The notes under the pieces are model-generated. The model had not been told where the DNA came from. It saw only the letters and a program-made list of their open reading frames with translations, and did not search any database. A stretch of 64,000 nt of DNA from Prosthecomicrobium sp. N25 (GTDB lineage Bacteria; Pseudomonadota; Alphaproteobacteria; Rhizobiales; Ancalomicrobiaceae), in NCBI RefSeq assembly GCF_037203705.1, contig NZ_JBBCAT010000002.1, positions 855,790-919,789 of the forward strand. Direction: 5' to 3'. This document shows, piece by piece, positions 50,227 to 61,604 of the stretch. Numbering within the stretch: the first letter of the stretch is position 1; the number at the start of each line of letters is the position of its first letter. The position numbers and the translations under genes were made by a program.

Positions 50227-51300
50227 ATGCTCGCGCGCGAGAAACTCGACCAGGTGATCGACCGCTTCGCGGTCCTGGAGGCCCGCATGGCCGCCGGGGC
50301 GGACGCGGACGACTACGTGCAGCTCGCCAAGGACTATGCGGAGCTCCAGCCCATCGTCTCCAAGGCCAGGGCGCTGATCCAGGCGGAGAGCGAGCTCCGG
50401 GGCATCGAGGAACTGATCGCCGACGAGGCGACGGACACCGAGATGCGGGCGCTGGCGGAGGCGGAGCGGGAGGAGGCCGAGGCACGGGTCGAGGCGTTGG
50501 AGACGGAGGTCCGGCTCCTGCTCCTGCCCAAGGACGCCGCCGACGAGATGAGCGCGATCCTGGAGGTGCGGGCCGGCACGGGCGGCGACGAGGCGGCGCT
50601 CTTCGCCGGCGACCTCTTCCGCATGTACGAGCGCTATGCCGCGCTCCGGGGCTGGAAGGTCGAGGTGCTCTCGGCGAGCGAGGGCGAGATGGGCGGCTAC
50701 AAGGAGATCGTGGCGTCGATCACCGGCAAGGGTGTGTTCGCGAGGCTGAAGTTCGAATCCGGCGTGCACCGGGTGCAGCGCGTGCCGGCGACGGAATCGA
50801 GCGGGCGCATCCACACCTCGGCGGCGACCGTGGCGGTCCTGCCGGAGGCGGAAGACGTGGACGTCGAGATCAACGACGCGGACCTGCGCATCGACTACTT
50901 CCGGGCCTCGGGCGCGGGCGGGCAGCATGTCAACAAGACCGAGAGCGCGGTGCGGATCACGCATGTACCGACCGGCGCGGTCGTCGCCATGCAGGACGAG
51001 CGGTCCCAGCACCAGAACAAGGCCAAGGCCATGAAGCTGATCCGCGCCCGGATCTACGAGGCCGAGCGGGAGCGCGCCCAGGCCGAGCGCGCGGAGAACC
51101 GGAAGGCGCAGGTCGGCTCGGGCGACCGGTCCGAACGGATCCGCACCTACAACTTCGGCCAAGGCCGGGTCACCGACCACCGCATCAACCTGACGCTCTA
51201 CAAACTGCCCGAGATCCTGGCCGGCGAAGCCCTGGACGACGTGATCGATCCGCTGATCACCGACCACCAGGCCGGCCTGCTCGCGTCCGAATCGGCGTGA
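50227..51300 (+). CDS. prfA: peptide chain release factor 1
   Basis: 357 residues. The tRNA-mimic motif PxT appears as VPATESSGR (stop-codon reading of UAA/UAG) and the GGQ motif at 231-233 in [14 protein letters not shown] triggers peptide release. Its last bases overlap the GTG start of prmC, the enzyme that methylates this Gln; such coupling is conserved. Confidence 0.97.
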   Translation: MLAREKLDQVIDRFAVLEARMAAGADADDYVQLAKDYAELQPIVSKARALIQAESELRGIEELIADEATDTEMRALAEAEREEAEARVEALETEVRLLLLPKDAADEMSAILEVRAGTGGDEAALFAGDLFRMYERYAALRGWKVEVLSASEGEMGGYKEIVASITGKGVFARLKFESGVHRVQRVPATESSGRIHTSAATVAVLPEAEDVDVEINDADLRIDYFRASGAGGQHVNKTESAVRITHVPTGAVVAMQDERSQHQNKAKAMKLIRARIYEAERERAQAERAENRKAQVGSGDRSERIRTYNFGQGRVTDHRINLTLYKLPEILAGEALDDVIDPLITDHQAGLLASESA

Positions 51301-52190
51301 GGCCCGTGAGGGCGCCGGCGATCTCGGCGGGCGACAGGCTGGAGGCGGCCGTCCGCGCGCTCCGGGACGCCTTCCGAAAGGCCGCGCTCGACAGTCCCGA
51401 CCTCGACGCGCGCCTCCTCGTGCGCGAGGTGGTCGGCCTCGACCTGACCGGGCTCGTGCGCGAGGGCGCCCGGCCGCTCCGGGAGGACGAGGCGGCCGCG
51501 ATCGCGGCGGCGGCGGCGCGCCGGCTGCGCGGGGAGCCGGTGGCGCGGATCCTGGGGCGGCAGGAGTTCTGGGGCCTGACGTTCCGGCTCGGCCCGGACG
51601 CTTTGGTGCCGCGGCCCGACACGGAGACGCTGGTCGAGGCGGTGCTGCAGGCGATCGACGGCGCGGCGGGACGGGATACGCGACTGGTCGTCGCGGACAT
51701 CGGCACGGGGTCCGGGGCCATCCTGGCGGCGCTCCTCGCCGAACTGCCGAACGCGGTCGGGCTCGGGATCGATCTCGCGCCGGGGGCGCTGGCGGTCGCG
51801 GCCGAGAACCTCGCGGCGCTCGGCCTCGCCGACCGGGCCCTGCTGGTGCGCGGTTCCTACGGGGCGGCGCTCGCCCCGGGCGGGTTCGACGTGGTGGTCT
51901 CCAACCCGCCCTACATCGAGAGCGCGGACATCGCCGGGCTGATGACCGAGGTGCGCGACCACGATCCGCGGCTCGCGCTCGACGGCGGGCCCGACGGCCT
52001 CGACGCCTACCGGGCCATCGCGGCCCAGGCCCCCGCCGCGCTCCGGTCGGGGGGATTTCTGGCGGTCGAGATCGGGTGGCGGCAGGCTGAGGCCGTTCGG
52101 GCGATCCTGGTCCCCAACGGTTTCAAGCGAATCGATGTGTTGCCCGATCTCGCGGGGAACGATCGCGTCCTGCGGGCGTTCTTGCCGTGA
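51297..52190 (+). CDS. prmC: peptide chain release factor N(5)-glutamine methyltransferase
   Basis: 297 residues. An N-terminal helical substrate-binding domain (about 1-90) precedes a Rossmann methyltransferase with [16 protein letters not shown] (about 137-152) and the catalytic NPPY at 203-206 in [10 protein letters not shown]. It methylates the GGQ glutamine of release factors. The GTG at 51297 overlaps the prfA stop (GTGA) and is preferred over a GTG three codons later. Confidence 0.95.
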   Translation: MRPVRAPAISAGDRLEAAVRALRDAFRKAALDSPDLDARLLVREVVGLDLTGLVREGARPLREDEAAAIAAAAARRLRGEPVARILGRQEFWGLTFRLGPDALVPRPDTETLVEAVLQAIDGAAGRDTRLVVADIGTGSGAILAALLAELPNAVGLGIDLAPGALAVAAENLAALGLADRALLVRGSYGAALAPGGFDVVVSNPPYIESADIAGLMTEVRDHDPRLALDGGPDGLDAYRAIAAQAPAALRSGGFLAVEIGWRQAEAVRAILVPNGFKRIDVLPDLAGNDRVLRAFLP

Positions 52191-52209
52191 CGGGTCGGGG
52201 TGCGACCCG
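52191..52209 (+). terminator. possible hairpin terminator of prmC
   Basis: Seven-base arms CGGGTCG and CGACCCG with loop GGGTG begin immediately after the prmC stop codon. There is no T-run, so this is weak as an intrinsic terminator. Confidence 0.35.
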
Positions 52210-52670
52210 GGGACGACCGGCCGAAAGCCGTCCCGCCGTTAGGGAAGACGGTGCGAATTCGCGCTCTGGCGAAAAAATCCCTTGGAAAATCACCTGGGAG
52301 TGATTAGGTTCGCATCGCCGATACGTAACGCCGGCGAACACTCACCCACGGAGACTTGAGGCGTCGCTCGATATCGAGACCGCTCGGCCGTCGGTGGTCA
52401 AACCGCGGGTCGTCGTTGGATCGACCGAACCAAAATCGCAAGATCCGCAGCGAATCGGCACGACTTCAGCCGATAGAGGCTTTGCGAGCCCGATGACGGG
52501 ACATTCGCCTACACGGTCGATCGAGACCGTGGCCGGCGTCCGTGCGGTTCGGACGAGATCGTCCGGCCGGAGCGGACCGGCGCGGTCGGAGGACCGCGGA
52601 CGATGAGGCTTTCCGAGGGAACGGCCGATCGTCCGGGGGGACACGACCCAGTTCGAGGCAAACCAGGTCC

Positions 52671-52686
52671 GGCCGACATGTCGGCC
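52671..52686. repeat. 16-bp palindrome GGCCGACATGTCGGCC
   Basis: Perfect palindrome about 95 bases upstream of the DUF4167 start. It could bind a dimeric regulator or form part of a leader structure; with no loop it is less likely to be a simple RNA hairpin. Confidence 0.5.
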
Positions 52687-52780
52687 CGGTTGCTCATGCG
52701 CATGGCCCCGCCGTCGGGACGGGGCTGCGGAAACGGCGGGCTCGCCGAATGCTCAAGTTCCCGGACGAGATCGATTTCAC

Positions 52781-54016
52781 ATGAGGCAAGGTAATCCGAA
52801 GCAGAGAATGCGCGGCCGCGGCGGCAACAACAGCGGCCGCAAGGGCCCCAACCCGCTGACCCGCAGCTACGAGTCGAACGGTCCGGACGTGAAGGTCCGC
52901 GGCACGGCTCTCCATGTCGCCGAGAAGTACGTCACGCTGGCGCGTGACGCACAGGCGAGCGGGGATCGCGTGCTCGCGGAGAACTACCTTCAGCACGCCG
53001 AGCACTATTACCGGCTCATCGCCGCCGCCCAGGCGCAGCTGCAGCAGCCGATCACGATCGTCCGCTCCGACGTCCAGATCGACGACGAGGACTACGAGGA
53101 CGACGTGGACACGAGCGCGGACGCCCGTCCGGTGGTCTATGCCACCCCGGATGCCCCGCAGCCCTTCATCGAGGAGCCGCCGCGTGCCGGGAACCCGATG
53201 GGCGAGCGGGGCGACCGTCCCGAGCGGGGCGACCGTCCCGATCGCGGCGACCGCCCGGATCGCGGCGACCGTCCCGAGCGCCCGCCCTTCCAGGGCCGGG
53301 ACCGCGAGTTCCGCGACAACCGGGATCGCGACAACCGCGACCGCTTCGGCGACCGTCCCCAGCACGATCGCAACCGCCACAACGGCCAGGGCCGGCCGTT
53401 CCGCGAACAGCGGGGCGACCGTCCCGACATGCGCGGCGATCGGCCGGATCGGGGCGACCGTCCCGAGCGGACGGACCGTCCGGAGCGCGCCGACATGGGC
53501 GGCGAGCGGATGGATCGTCCCGAGCGGGTCGACCGTCCGGATCGCGGCGATCGGCCGGATCGCGGGGACCGTTACGGGCGCGGCGAAGGCCGCTACGAGC
53601 GTGGTGACCGCGGTCCCTACGAGCCTCGCGGCGACCGTCCGGAACGTGCCGAGCGTCCGGAGCGTGTCGAGCGTCCGGAGCGTGCCGAGCGTCCGGAACG
53701 TGCCGAGCGTCCGGAACGTGCCGACCGTCCGGAGCGCGCCGAGCGCCCAGAGCGCGCCGACCGCCCTGAGCGTTTCGAGCGGCCCGAGCCCCGCGTTGAG
53801 CCGGTCGAGGAGCGGCACGCGGAGACCCCGGCGCCCGCGGCCAACGTGGCCGACGAGCTGCCGGCCTTCATCACCGGCGCCCCGCGCGACGCGGAGCCGG
53901 TGAAGAAGCGGCGCACCCGTGCGGCGCCCGGGACGGGCACCACGACGACCCGCACACGCCGCAAGGCCGCCGAGCCGGCCGCCGAGGCGCCCGAGGAGGC
54001 TCCGGCCGAGGACTGA
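52781..54016 (+). CDS. DUF4167 protein with Arg-Pro-Glu/Asp repeats
   Basis: 411 residues. The N-terminal DUF4167 domain (about 1-85) is conserved: RMRGRGGNNSGRKGPNPLTRSYESNGPDVKVRG, then a helical HVAEKYVTLARDAQASGDRVLAENYLQHAEHYYRLI. After an acidic linker, about residues 140-340 are a degenerate repeat of RPERGD / RPDRGD / RPERAE units, highly charged and certainly disordered, ending in a KKRRTRAAPGTG-type basic segment. The RGG-like N-terminus suggests nucleic-acid binding; function is unknown. Follows prmC in the same direction with a long leader. Confidence 0.88.
   Translation: MRQGNPKQRMRGRGGNNSGRKGPNPLTRSYESNGPDVKVRGTALHVAEKYVTLARDAQASGDRVLAENYLQHAEHYYRLIAAAQAQLQQPITIVRSDVQIDDEDYEDDVDTSADARPVVYATPDAPQPFIEEPPRAGNPMGERGDRPERGDRPDRGDRPDRGDRPERPPFQGRDREFRDNRDRDNRDRFGDRPQHDRNRHNGQGRPFREQRGDRPDMRGDRPDRGDRPERTDRPERADMGGERMDRPERVDRPDRGDRPDRGDRYGRGEGRYERGDRGPYEPRGDRPERAERPERVERPERAERPERAERPERADRPERAERPERADRPERFERPEPRVEPVEERHAETPAPAANVADELPAFITGAPRDAEPVKKRRTRAAPGTGTTTTRTRRKAAEPAAEAPEEAPAED
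53205..53800 (+). repeat. degenerate 15-18 bp tandem repeats encoding RPERx
   Basis: Units such as CGTCCGGAGCGTGCCGAG repeat about 30 times with varying third positions. The 53640-53740 copies are nearly identical at base level, so recent expansion there is likely. Confidence 0.85.
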
Positions 54017-54049
54017 GGTCCGCCAGCCGCGGTTTCGAACGACCCTTTC

Positions 54050-54079
54050 CGGCCCGGATCGCAAGATCCGGGCCGTTTG
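54050..54079. terminator. terminator after the DUF4167 gene
   Basis: Perfect 11-base arms (CGGCCCGGATC and complement) around a GCAA tetraloop, followed by TTTGC on the plus strand. It lies between convergent genes. Confidence 0.88.
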
Positions 54080-54115
54080 CATGTCGGGGTCCGGTCCGGC
54101 GCGGGGGGCGGCCGA

Positions 54116-54904
54116 TCAGAAGGGCAGGTCGAGGGTTTCGGCCGCGAGGTCGAGCGCCAGGCGGTCGCCCTCGGCCAGCCGGCCTCCGGCGGTCACCCGC
54201 ACGTAGATGCCGCAGTCGGTATGGCCGTAGGCGCCCATCAGGGTGCGGGGGATCTGCAGGTCGCGCAGGCCGGTCGCCGGATCGACGTTGGTGGCGGCGC
54301 AGCGCTCCGTGCGCTTCACGCCCTCGAGGCGAACCGACCCCGCCGCAGCGGTCCGGTCGACGAGGCCGAACTCCGACCAGGCCGGGATCCCCTCCACGTA
54401 GAGGTTGGCGCGGAAGCGCAGAGGATCGACCGGGGCGCCGACATGGCGCTCGAGGTCGCGGAGGCTTTCCAGGTTGACCAGGTGCAGGACCTTGGCGGCC
54501 ACGTCCGAAAAGCTGTGGCCGGGGGTGGCGAGGAGGCGCGGCGGGCCGCGCAGCTCGCCCGGAAAGCGGGCGGCCACGAAGGCTTCGAGGGCGGCGCGGC
54601 CGTCCTGGCGATCGAGGCGGGCCGTTAGCGCCGGGGCGCCGGCCTCCTCGACGGTCAGCGTCATGGAGGCGGGGTCGAAGCGGGTCTTCAGTTTGGCGAC
54701 CTCGGCGTTCCGCATCAGCATCAGGAAGCGGATCTTGGGGAAGTAGGCCGGGGCGGCGGGGTCGAAGCCCGAGGGGCCGTTCTCGATCGCGAAGGCGCGG
54801 TCCCAGGCGATCGTCCGGCCCGGCTCCAGGTCGGCGGCGGGCAGGCGCTCGGGCGAGAAGCCCTTGACGGGGTAGCGGTAGATCGCTGCGATCCGGGCTT
54901 CCAT
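54116..54904 (-). CDS. MOSC domain protein
   Basis: 262 residues. It starts IAAIYRYPVKGFSPERL, the N-terminal MOSC beta-barrel signature of the YiiM/mARC-like families, and the MOSC core includes FRANLYVEG and the cysteine motif TERCAATNVDPATG (about 205-218), where the Cys would bind the molybdenum cofactor sulfur. Such proteins handle sulfurated molybdenum cofactor or reduce N-hydroxylated compounds; the exact reaction is unknown here. AGGAGA lies nine bases before the ATG. Confidence 0.88.
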   Translation of the reverse strand: MEARIAAIYRYPVKGFSPERLPAADLEPGRTIAWDRAFAIENGPSGFDPAAPAYFPKIRFLMLMRNAEVAKLKTRFDPASMTLTVEEAGAPALTARLDRQDGRAALEAFVAARFPGELRGPPRLLATPGHSFSDVAAKVLHLVNLESLRDLERHVGAPVDPLRFRANLYVEGIPAWSEFGLVDRTAAAGSVRLEGVKRTERCAATNVDPATGLRDLQIPRTLMGAYGHTDCGIYVRVTAGGRLAEGDRLALDLAAETLDLPF

Positions 54905-55018
54905 GCGGGGCGTCTCCTGTCGGCGCCCCCCGGTAGGCGCGACGCTTGCGCGCGTCAAGGCGGGATTCTCGGCCGGGCCCGGACCGGCTACTCTCCCGGC
55001 CCCGAGGGAGGCGTCCCG

Positions 55019-56359
55019 TTGTACCCGCCGGTCTTTCATCCTGCCGTCTACGATACCGAGCGCATGCCCCGGACCTGGTGGTCGGAGGGCGTGGACCTGC
55101 CGGCCACCACGCCGCTCTCGGGCGAGGTCCGGACGGAGGTCGCCATCATCGGCGCCGGCTATACGGGGCTTTCGGCGGCGCTGCATCTCGCCCGCGACCA
55201 CGGCATCGAGTCCGTCGTGCTCGACGCCGGCCCGATCGGATGGGGCGCTTCGGCGCGCAACGGCGGCTTCGTCACGCTGCCGGCCGCGAAGCTGTCGGCC
55301 GAGCAGATGATCGCGCGCTACGGCGACCAGGAGGCGCGGCGCTTCTACCTCAGCCAGATGGAGGGGATCGAGACCACGCGGGCCCTCCTGGCGGAGGAGC
55401 GGATCGACGCGGACCCTCAGGGCGACTGCGTCTACGAGGTCGCCCATCACGAAAGCGCGGTGCCCCACCTGGTGACCACGGCCGACATCTACCGGCACCG
55501 CTTCGGCCTCGACGCCACGTTCCTGCAGGGCTGGGCCTTCGGGGCGATCGGGCACGGCGGCACGGAGCAGTTCGGGGCGCTCCGGCTCCGGGGCGGCTTC
55601 GGCCTCAATCCCTTGAAGTTCCTCCTCGGGCTCGAGGCGGCCGCCCGACGGCGCGGCGTCCGCGTTCACGGCGCGAGCCCGGTGCACGACTGGGTCAAGG
55701 ACCGCGGCCGGCACGTGCTGGAGACCCCCGAAGGCCGGGTCTCGGCCCGGCACGTGATCGTGGCGACCAACGGATACACGCCCGACGAGCTTCGCCCGGA
55801 CTTCGCCAACCGCACCCTGCCGGCGCTCTCCAACATCGTGGTGACCCGGCCGTTGACGGCGGCGGAGCTGGAGGCCGAGCGCTTCCGCACCGACTGCCCC
55901 GTCGCCAACAGCCGCAGCCTGCTCTTTTACTACCGCGTCCTGCCCGATCGGCGCTTCCTGTTCGGCGGCCGTGGCGGCACGGCCGGCGGGCCGGCGGACG
56001 ACGCGGCGATGCGGGCCTGGCTGGAGACGCGGCTCGGGGAGGTGTTCCCGTCCTGGCGCGGCATCGAGACCACCCATTTCTGGAACGGCCTCGTGTGCCT
56101 CACGGCCCGCGGTACGCCCGCCGTCGGCCGGCTCCCGGCGGATCGGACCGTGCACTACGCCTTCGGGTGGCACGGCAACGGGGTGAACACGGCGCCCTGG
56201 GCCGGCATGGTGCTGGCGATGTCGATCGCCGACCGGGCCCGGGTGGAGTCCCTGCCGGCGCCCTATCGCGGGCTGCCGATGAGCCTCGTCTCCCCCGGCC
56301 TGCGGCGGCTGATCCTGAAGGGGGCCTATCTCTGGTACGGGCTCACGGAACGCACCTGA
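55019..56359 (+). CDS. FAD-dependent oxidoreductase (DAO family, PuuB/OrdL-like)
   Basis: 446 residues. The FAD dinucleotide motif is AIIGAGYTGLSAALHLA (about 42-58), with GWGASARNGGFV after it, as in gamma-glutamylputrescine oxidase and related amine or amino-acid oxidases; the C-terminal FAD contact is GWHGNGVNTAPWAGMVLA. Substrate not known; no puu genes are near. Start is TTG with GGGAGG at seven bases; the next ATG (MPRTWW) 15 codons later is an alternative. Its stop lies inside a hairpin shared with the convergent gene. Confidence 0.88.
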   Translation: MYPPVFHPAVYDTERMPRTWWSEGVDLPATTPLSGEVRTEVAIIGAGYTGLSAALHLARDHGIESVVLDAGPIGWGASARNGGFVTLPAAKLSAEQMIARYGDQEARRFYLSQMEGIETTRALLAEERIDADPQGDCVYEVAHHESAVPHLVTTADIYRHRFGLDATFLQGWAFGAIGHGGTEQFGALRLRGGFGLNPLKFLLGLEAAARRRGVRVHGASPVHDWVKDRGRHVLETPEGRVSARHVIVATNGYTPDELRPDFANRTLPALSNIVVTRPLTAAELEAERFRTDCPVANSRSLLFYYRVLPDRRFLFGGRGGTAGGPADDAAMRAWLETRLGEVFPSWRGIETTHFWNGLVCLTARGTPAVGRLPADRTVHYAFGWHGNGVNTAPWAGMVLAMSIADRARVESLPAPYRGLPMSLVSPGLRRLILKGAYLWYGLTERT

Positions 56360-56375
56360 GCGCCGGAGCGCTCAG
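56356..56375. terminator. bidirectional hairpin overlapping two stop codons
   Basis: CTGAGCGC-CGGA-GCGCTCAG: perfect eight-base arms containing the TGA of the FAD oxidoreductase and the TGA of the MarR-GNAT gene on the other strand. No U-tract; it may stop read-through between these convergent genes. Confidence 0.6.
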
Positions 56376-57310
56376 TCGAGATCCCTTGTCCAGGTCTGCC
56401 CGGTCATCTCGGGTCCGAAGTCGGCGTGGCGGCTCTCCTCCACCATCGTGAACCCGGCCCTTTCGTAGATGTGCCGGGCCGCGACGAGCGGGTCGTTCGT
56501 CCAGAGCACCATGCGGCGATAGCCCTTGGCGCGGGCGAAGGCGAGGCATTCGTCGACGAGGCGGCGGCCGAGGCCGAGGCCCCGGGCCGCCGGATCGACC
56601 AGCAGGAGGCGAAGCTTGGCGGTCTCGGGGTCGGCGCGCACGACGAAGACGCAGCCGACGCGCTCGCCGTCGCGCTCGGCGATCCAGCAGCGTTCGGCGT
56701 CCGGGTCATACTCGCGCAGGAACTTCGCCACGATCTCGGCGACCAGGGCCTCGAAGCGGGAGTCGAGCCCGTACTCGCGGGCGTAGAGCGCGCCGTGGCG
56801 CTCGACGACCCAGCCCATGTCGCCGGGCCGGTGCGGACGCAGCGTGAGGTCGGCCGGCGCGGCGGGGCCGATCAGCCTTTCGACGCGCCGCATCGCCCCG
56901 ACCAGGGCGTCGCGCTCGTCCGGCCCCAGGGCGGCCAGCATGGCACCGATCTCCCGGCGGGCGGCCGCCACGATCGCCTCGTAGGCGGGACGGGCGGCGT
57001 CGGCGAGGGCGAGGTCCATCTGGCGGCCGTCGGCGCTGTTGGGGGTGCGGACCAGGTGGCCCCGCTCCTCCAGGGCCTTCACGAGGCGGCTCATGTAGCC
57101 GGGGTCGAGCTCCAGGTCGCGCGCGAGCTCGCCCGCGGTGGCGCTGCCCCGGCTCCCGACCTCGTAGAAGACCCGGGCTTCGGGGAGCGAGAAGGGACTG
57201 CCGTGCAGACCCTCGCCGAGCGCCCCGATCCGCTTGGTGTAGAAGCGCGAGAAGCGGCGGACGGCTTCGATGGTCGGGTCCGGATCGGGGGCGAGGGCGT
57301 CGGATTGCAT
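56372..57310 (-). CDS. MarR-type HTH / GNAT acetyltransferase fusion
   Basis: 312 residues. The N-terminal half (about 1-145) is a MarR winged helix ([48 protein letters not shown]). The C-terminal half (about 155-312) is a GNAT acetyltransferase with the acetyl-CoA motif [19 protein letters not shown]. Such fusions are well known but their ligands and acceptors are not. It probably regulates itself and possibly the convergent FAD oxidoreductase, which would be inference. Divergent from clpB. Confidence 0.93.
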   Translation of the reverse strand: MQSDALAPDPDPTIEAVRRFSRFYTKRIGALGEGLHGSPFSLPEARVFYEVGSRGSATAGELARDLELDPGYMSRLVKALEERGHLVRTPNSADGRQMDLALADAARPAYEAIVAAARREIGAMLAALGPDERDALVGAMRRVERLIGPAAPADLTLRPHRPGDMGWVVERHGALYAREYGLDSRFEALVAEIVAKFLREYDPDAERCWIAERDGERVGCVFVVRADPETAKLRLLLVDPAARGLGLGRRLVDECLAFARAKGYRRMVLWTNDPLVAARHIYERAGFTMVEESRHADFGPEMTGQTWTRDLD

Positions 57311-57416
57311 CGGGGGTCTCCGCGGCAGGGCTCGGGGAAAGCGTCCGCCTTGATGGTTGCCTTTGTCAAGTATGCAGCCTGGACATCCTCCGGACTCCTA
57401 CGGGGGGCGGCAGCCC

Positions 57417-57445
57417 CTTCCGCTCCCGGATGGGCCTTCCTATAT
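57417..57445 (+). promoter_or_regulatory. candidate RpoH promoter of clpB
   Basis: CTTCCG (57417-57422) and CCTATAT (57439-57445) are 16 bases apart; CCTATAT is the alphaproteobacterial RpoH -10 consensus, while the -35 differs from CTTGAA at two positions. It would give a leader of about 108 bases for clpB, a classical RpoH target. Confidence 0.55.
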
Positions 57446-57559
57446 CGGGCGGGACGGCTCCGTCCCGGTCGCCTCCCGGGATCGGGCGGGGCCAATCCAG
57501 TCACTCCTGACGCCGGCTCCGGGCTTCGGACGGAACCGGCGGGCGAGAAGGGGGAACGC

Positions 57560-60160
<2,601 letters not shown>

Positions 60161-60183
60161 ATTCGCGGCCCATGTGAGAGGCG

Positions 60184-60213
60184 AGGCCCGGCGGGAGACC
60201 GCCGGGCCTTTCG
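60184..60213 (+). terminator. terminator of clpB
   Basis: Perfect 11-base arms (AGGCCCGGCGG and complement) with a GAGA tetraloop, followed by TTTCGCC, starting 24 bases after the clpB stop. Confidence 0.9.
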
Positions 60214-60281
60214 CCATTCGAGGTCCTGCACCGGGCTTATATTGCGTTGCAGCATGAGCCTGCTAGGGTCGGTGCCGGAGG

Positions 60282-60914
60282 GTGCATGAGCGCTTCGGAT
60301 CCGACCGGACAGGACGGCCGCGCCGACACGGCCCGGTCGAGGATGCGCTCGCGCTCCTCACCGGCACGCTCCTGGTCGCGCTCGGGGTCCAGATCCTGAA
60401 GCTCGCCGGGCTCGCCACCGGCGGCACCGTCGGGATCGCGTTCCTGGCCGCCTACGCGACCGGCTGGCCGATCGGCTGGATCATCTTCGCCGTGAACCTG
60501 CCCTTCTACCTGTTCGCCTGGGCGGTGCTCGGACCTAAGTTCACGGTGCGGACCTTCGCGGCCGTCGGCCTCCTCTCCGCCGAAAGCCTCGCCCTTCCGG
60601 CGCTGATCCACGTCGAGGCCGTCGACCCGACCTTCGCCGCCGTGATGGGCGGTCTTCTGGTCGGCGTGGGGCTTCTCGCCCTCATTCGCCACAAGGCGAG
60701 CCTGGGCGGCATCGGCGTGCTCGCCGTCTTCCTCCAGGAGCGGTTCGGATGGCGGGCCGGCTCGGTGCAGATGGGTTTCGACTGTCTCATCGTGGCCGGC
60801 GGCCTGCTGGTGATGGACTGGCCTCAGGTGCTGCTGTCGGTACTGGGCGCCGTGATGCTCAACGTGGTGCTGGCGATCAACCATCGTCCGGGGCGCTATG
60901 CGGGCGTCTCATGA
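60282..60914 (+). CDS. YitT family membrane protein, N-terminus uncertain
   Basis: 210 residues from the only possible in-frame start, a GTG. About six hydrophobic helices; DALALLTGTLLVALGVQILKLAGLATGGTVGIAFL matches the YitT family, including its GG(T/I)xGIA loop. Role unknown. The GTG abuts GGAGG with no spacing, while an ATG at 60286 in the next frame has good spacing and reads about 19 plausible residues (MSASDPTGQDGRAD) before diverging. A one-base frameshift near 60320-60345, in the strain or in the sequence, would explain this. Confidence 0.8.
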   Translation: MHERFGSDRTGRPRRHGPVEDALALLTGTLLVALGVQILKLAGLATGGTVGIAFLAAYATGWPIGWIIFAVNLPFYLFAWAVLGPKFTVRTFAAVGLLSAESLALPALIHVEAVDPTFAAVMGGLLVGVGLLALIRHKASLGGIGVLAVFLQERFGWRAGSVQMGFDCLIVAGGLLVMDWPQVLLSVLGAVMLNVVLAINHRPGRYAGVS

Positions 60915-61003
60915 GATGGGCGGTGCGGTTATTTTATCCGGGTCTAATTGACGAGCCAATTTCATCCGGGTAGAAATAAGGCCTCGCGTTTCCGGAGGTC
61001 CCC

Positions 61004-61588
61004 ATGTCCGAATCAGCCCGCGTCACCGCCTTCCTCGGCCATCGCCGCATCGCGCGCGGGTCGCTCGCCGCGGTCGCTCTGGCCCTGAAGGCCCGCTCCG
61101 CCGAGGACCCGATGCCGCTCGTATTCGACGACCGGACCGGCCGTGCGGTCGACCTCGATTGGCGGGGCAGCGACGAGGAGATCGCGCGCCGCTACGGCGA
61201 GGCCAGTCCGATCGACGAGGCTGACCCGGCGTCCCGACCGCCCGCGCCCGGGCGGGGACGGCCGAAGCTCGGGGTTGTCGCCCGGGAGGTCACGCTCCTG
61301 CCGCGCCATTGGGAATGGCTCAACGGGCAGCCGGGCGGGGCCTCGGTGGCGTTGCGCAAGCTGGTGGAGGTCGCCCGGAAGGGCAGCGAATGGGATGACC
61401 ATGTCCGCCGGGTTCGCGAGGCGGCGAACCGCTTCCTCTCCGCCATGGCGGGCGACCTGCCGGGTTACGAGGAGGCGACCCGCGCCCTCTTCTCCGGTGA
61501 CAGGGCCGCCTTCGAGCGGTTCATCGAAGACTGGCCGGCCGACATCCGCGACCATGCCCGCGCCATGGCGGACGGCGCCTTCGCGTGA
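61004..61588 (+). CDS. DUF2239 family protein
   Basis: 194 residues. Matches DUF2239 along its length: an N-terminal strand region (VTAFLGHRRIARGSLAAVALALK), RGRPKLGVVAREVTLLPRHWEWLNGQPGGASVALRKLVEVARK (about 85-130) and a helical end (FLSAMAGDLPGYEEATRALF). Soluble and of unknown function; the central segment looks like a small DNA-binding ribbon-helix-like fold, an inference. GGAGGTCCCC precedes the ATG. Confidence 0.9.
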   Translation: MSESARVTAFLGHRRIARGSLAAVALALKARSAEDPMPLVFDDRTGRAVDLDWRGSDEEIARRYGEASPIDEADPASRPPAPGRGRPKLGVVAREVTLLPRHWEWLNGQPGGASVALRKLVEVARKGSEWDDHVRRVREAANRFLSAMAGDLPGYEEATRALFSGDRAAFERFIEDWPADIRDHARAMADGAFA

Positions 61589-61604
61589 CCAGGCCCAGTC
61601 CCGC

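Larger units (their letters stand above)
52191..52780. other. palindrome-rich leader region upstream of the DUF4167 gene (590 bp)
   Basis: No coding frame is supported. It contains many perfect inverted repeats: CGGGTCG/CGACCCG just after prmC (52191-52209), CTCGATATCGAG (52367-52378), CACGGTC/GACCGTG (52512-52531), CGGACG/CGTCCG (52550-52565), CGCGGTC/GACCGCG (52581-52598), a 16-bp palindrome (52671-52686) and GCCCCG/CGGGGC (52705-52725). An A-rich stretch around 52270-52310 is the likeliest promoter site. It may be a long structured 5' UTR. Confidence 0.5.

Noticed and set aside
47734..51267. Minus-strand open frame of almost 1200 codons across ptsP and prfA
   Set aside because: It spans two clear genes on the other strand and has low-complexity His/Arg/Asp-rich content typical of antisense shadows in high-GC DNA.
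53205..53800. CRISPR-like array in the DUF4167 gene
   Set aside because: Repeats are 15-18 bases, directly tandem without unique spacers, and lie in frame within a coding region.
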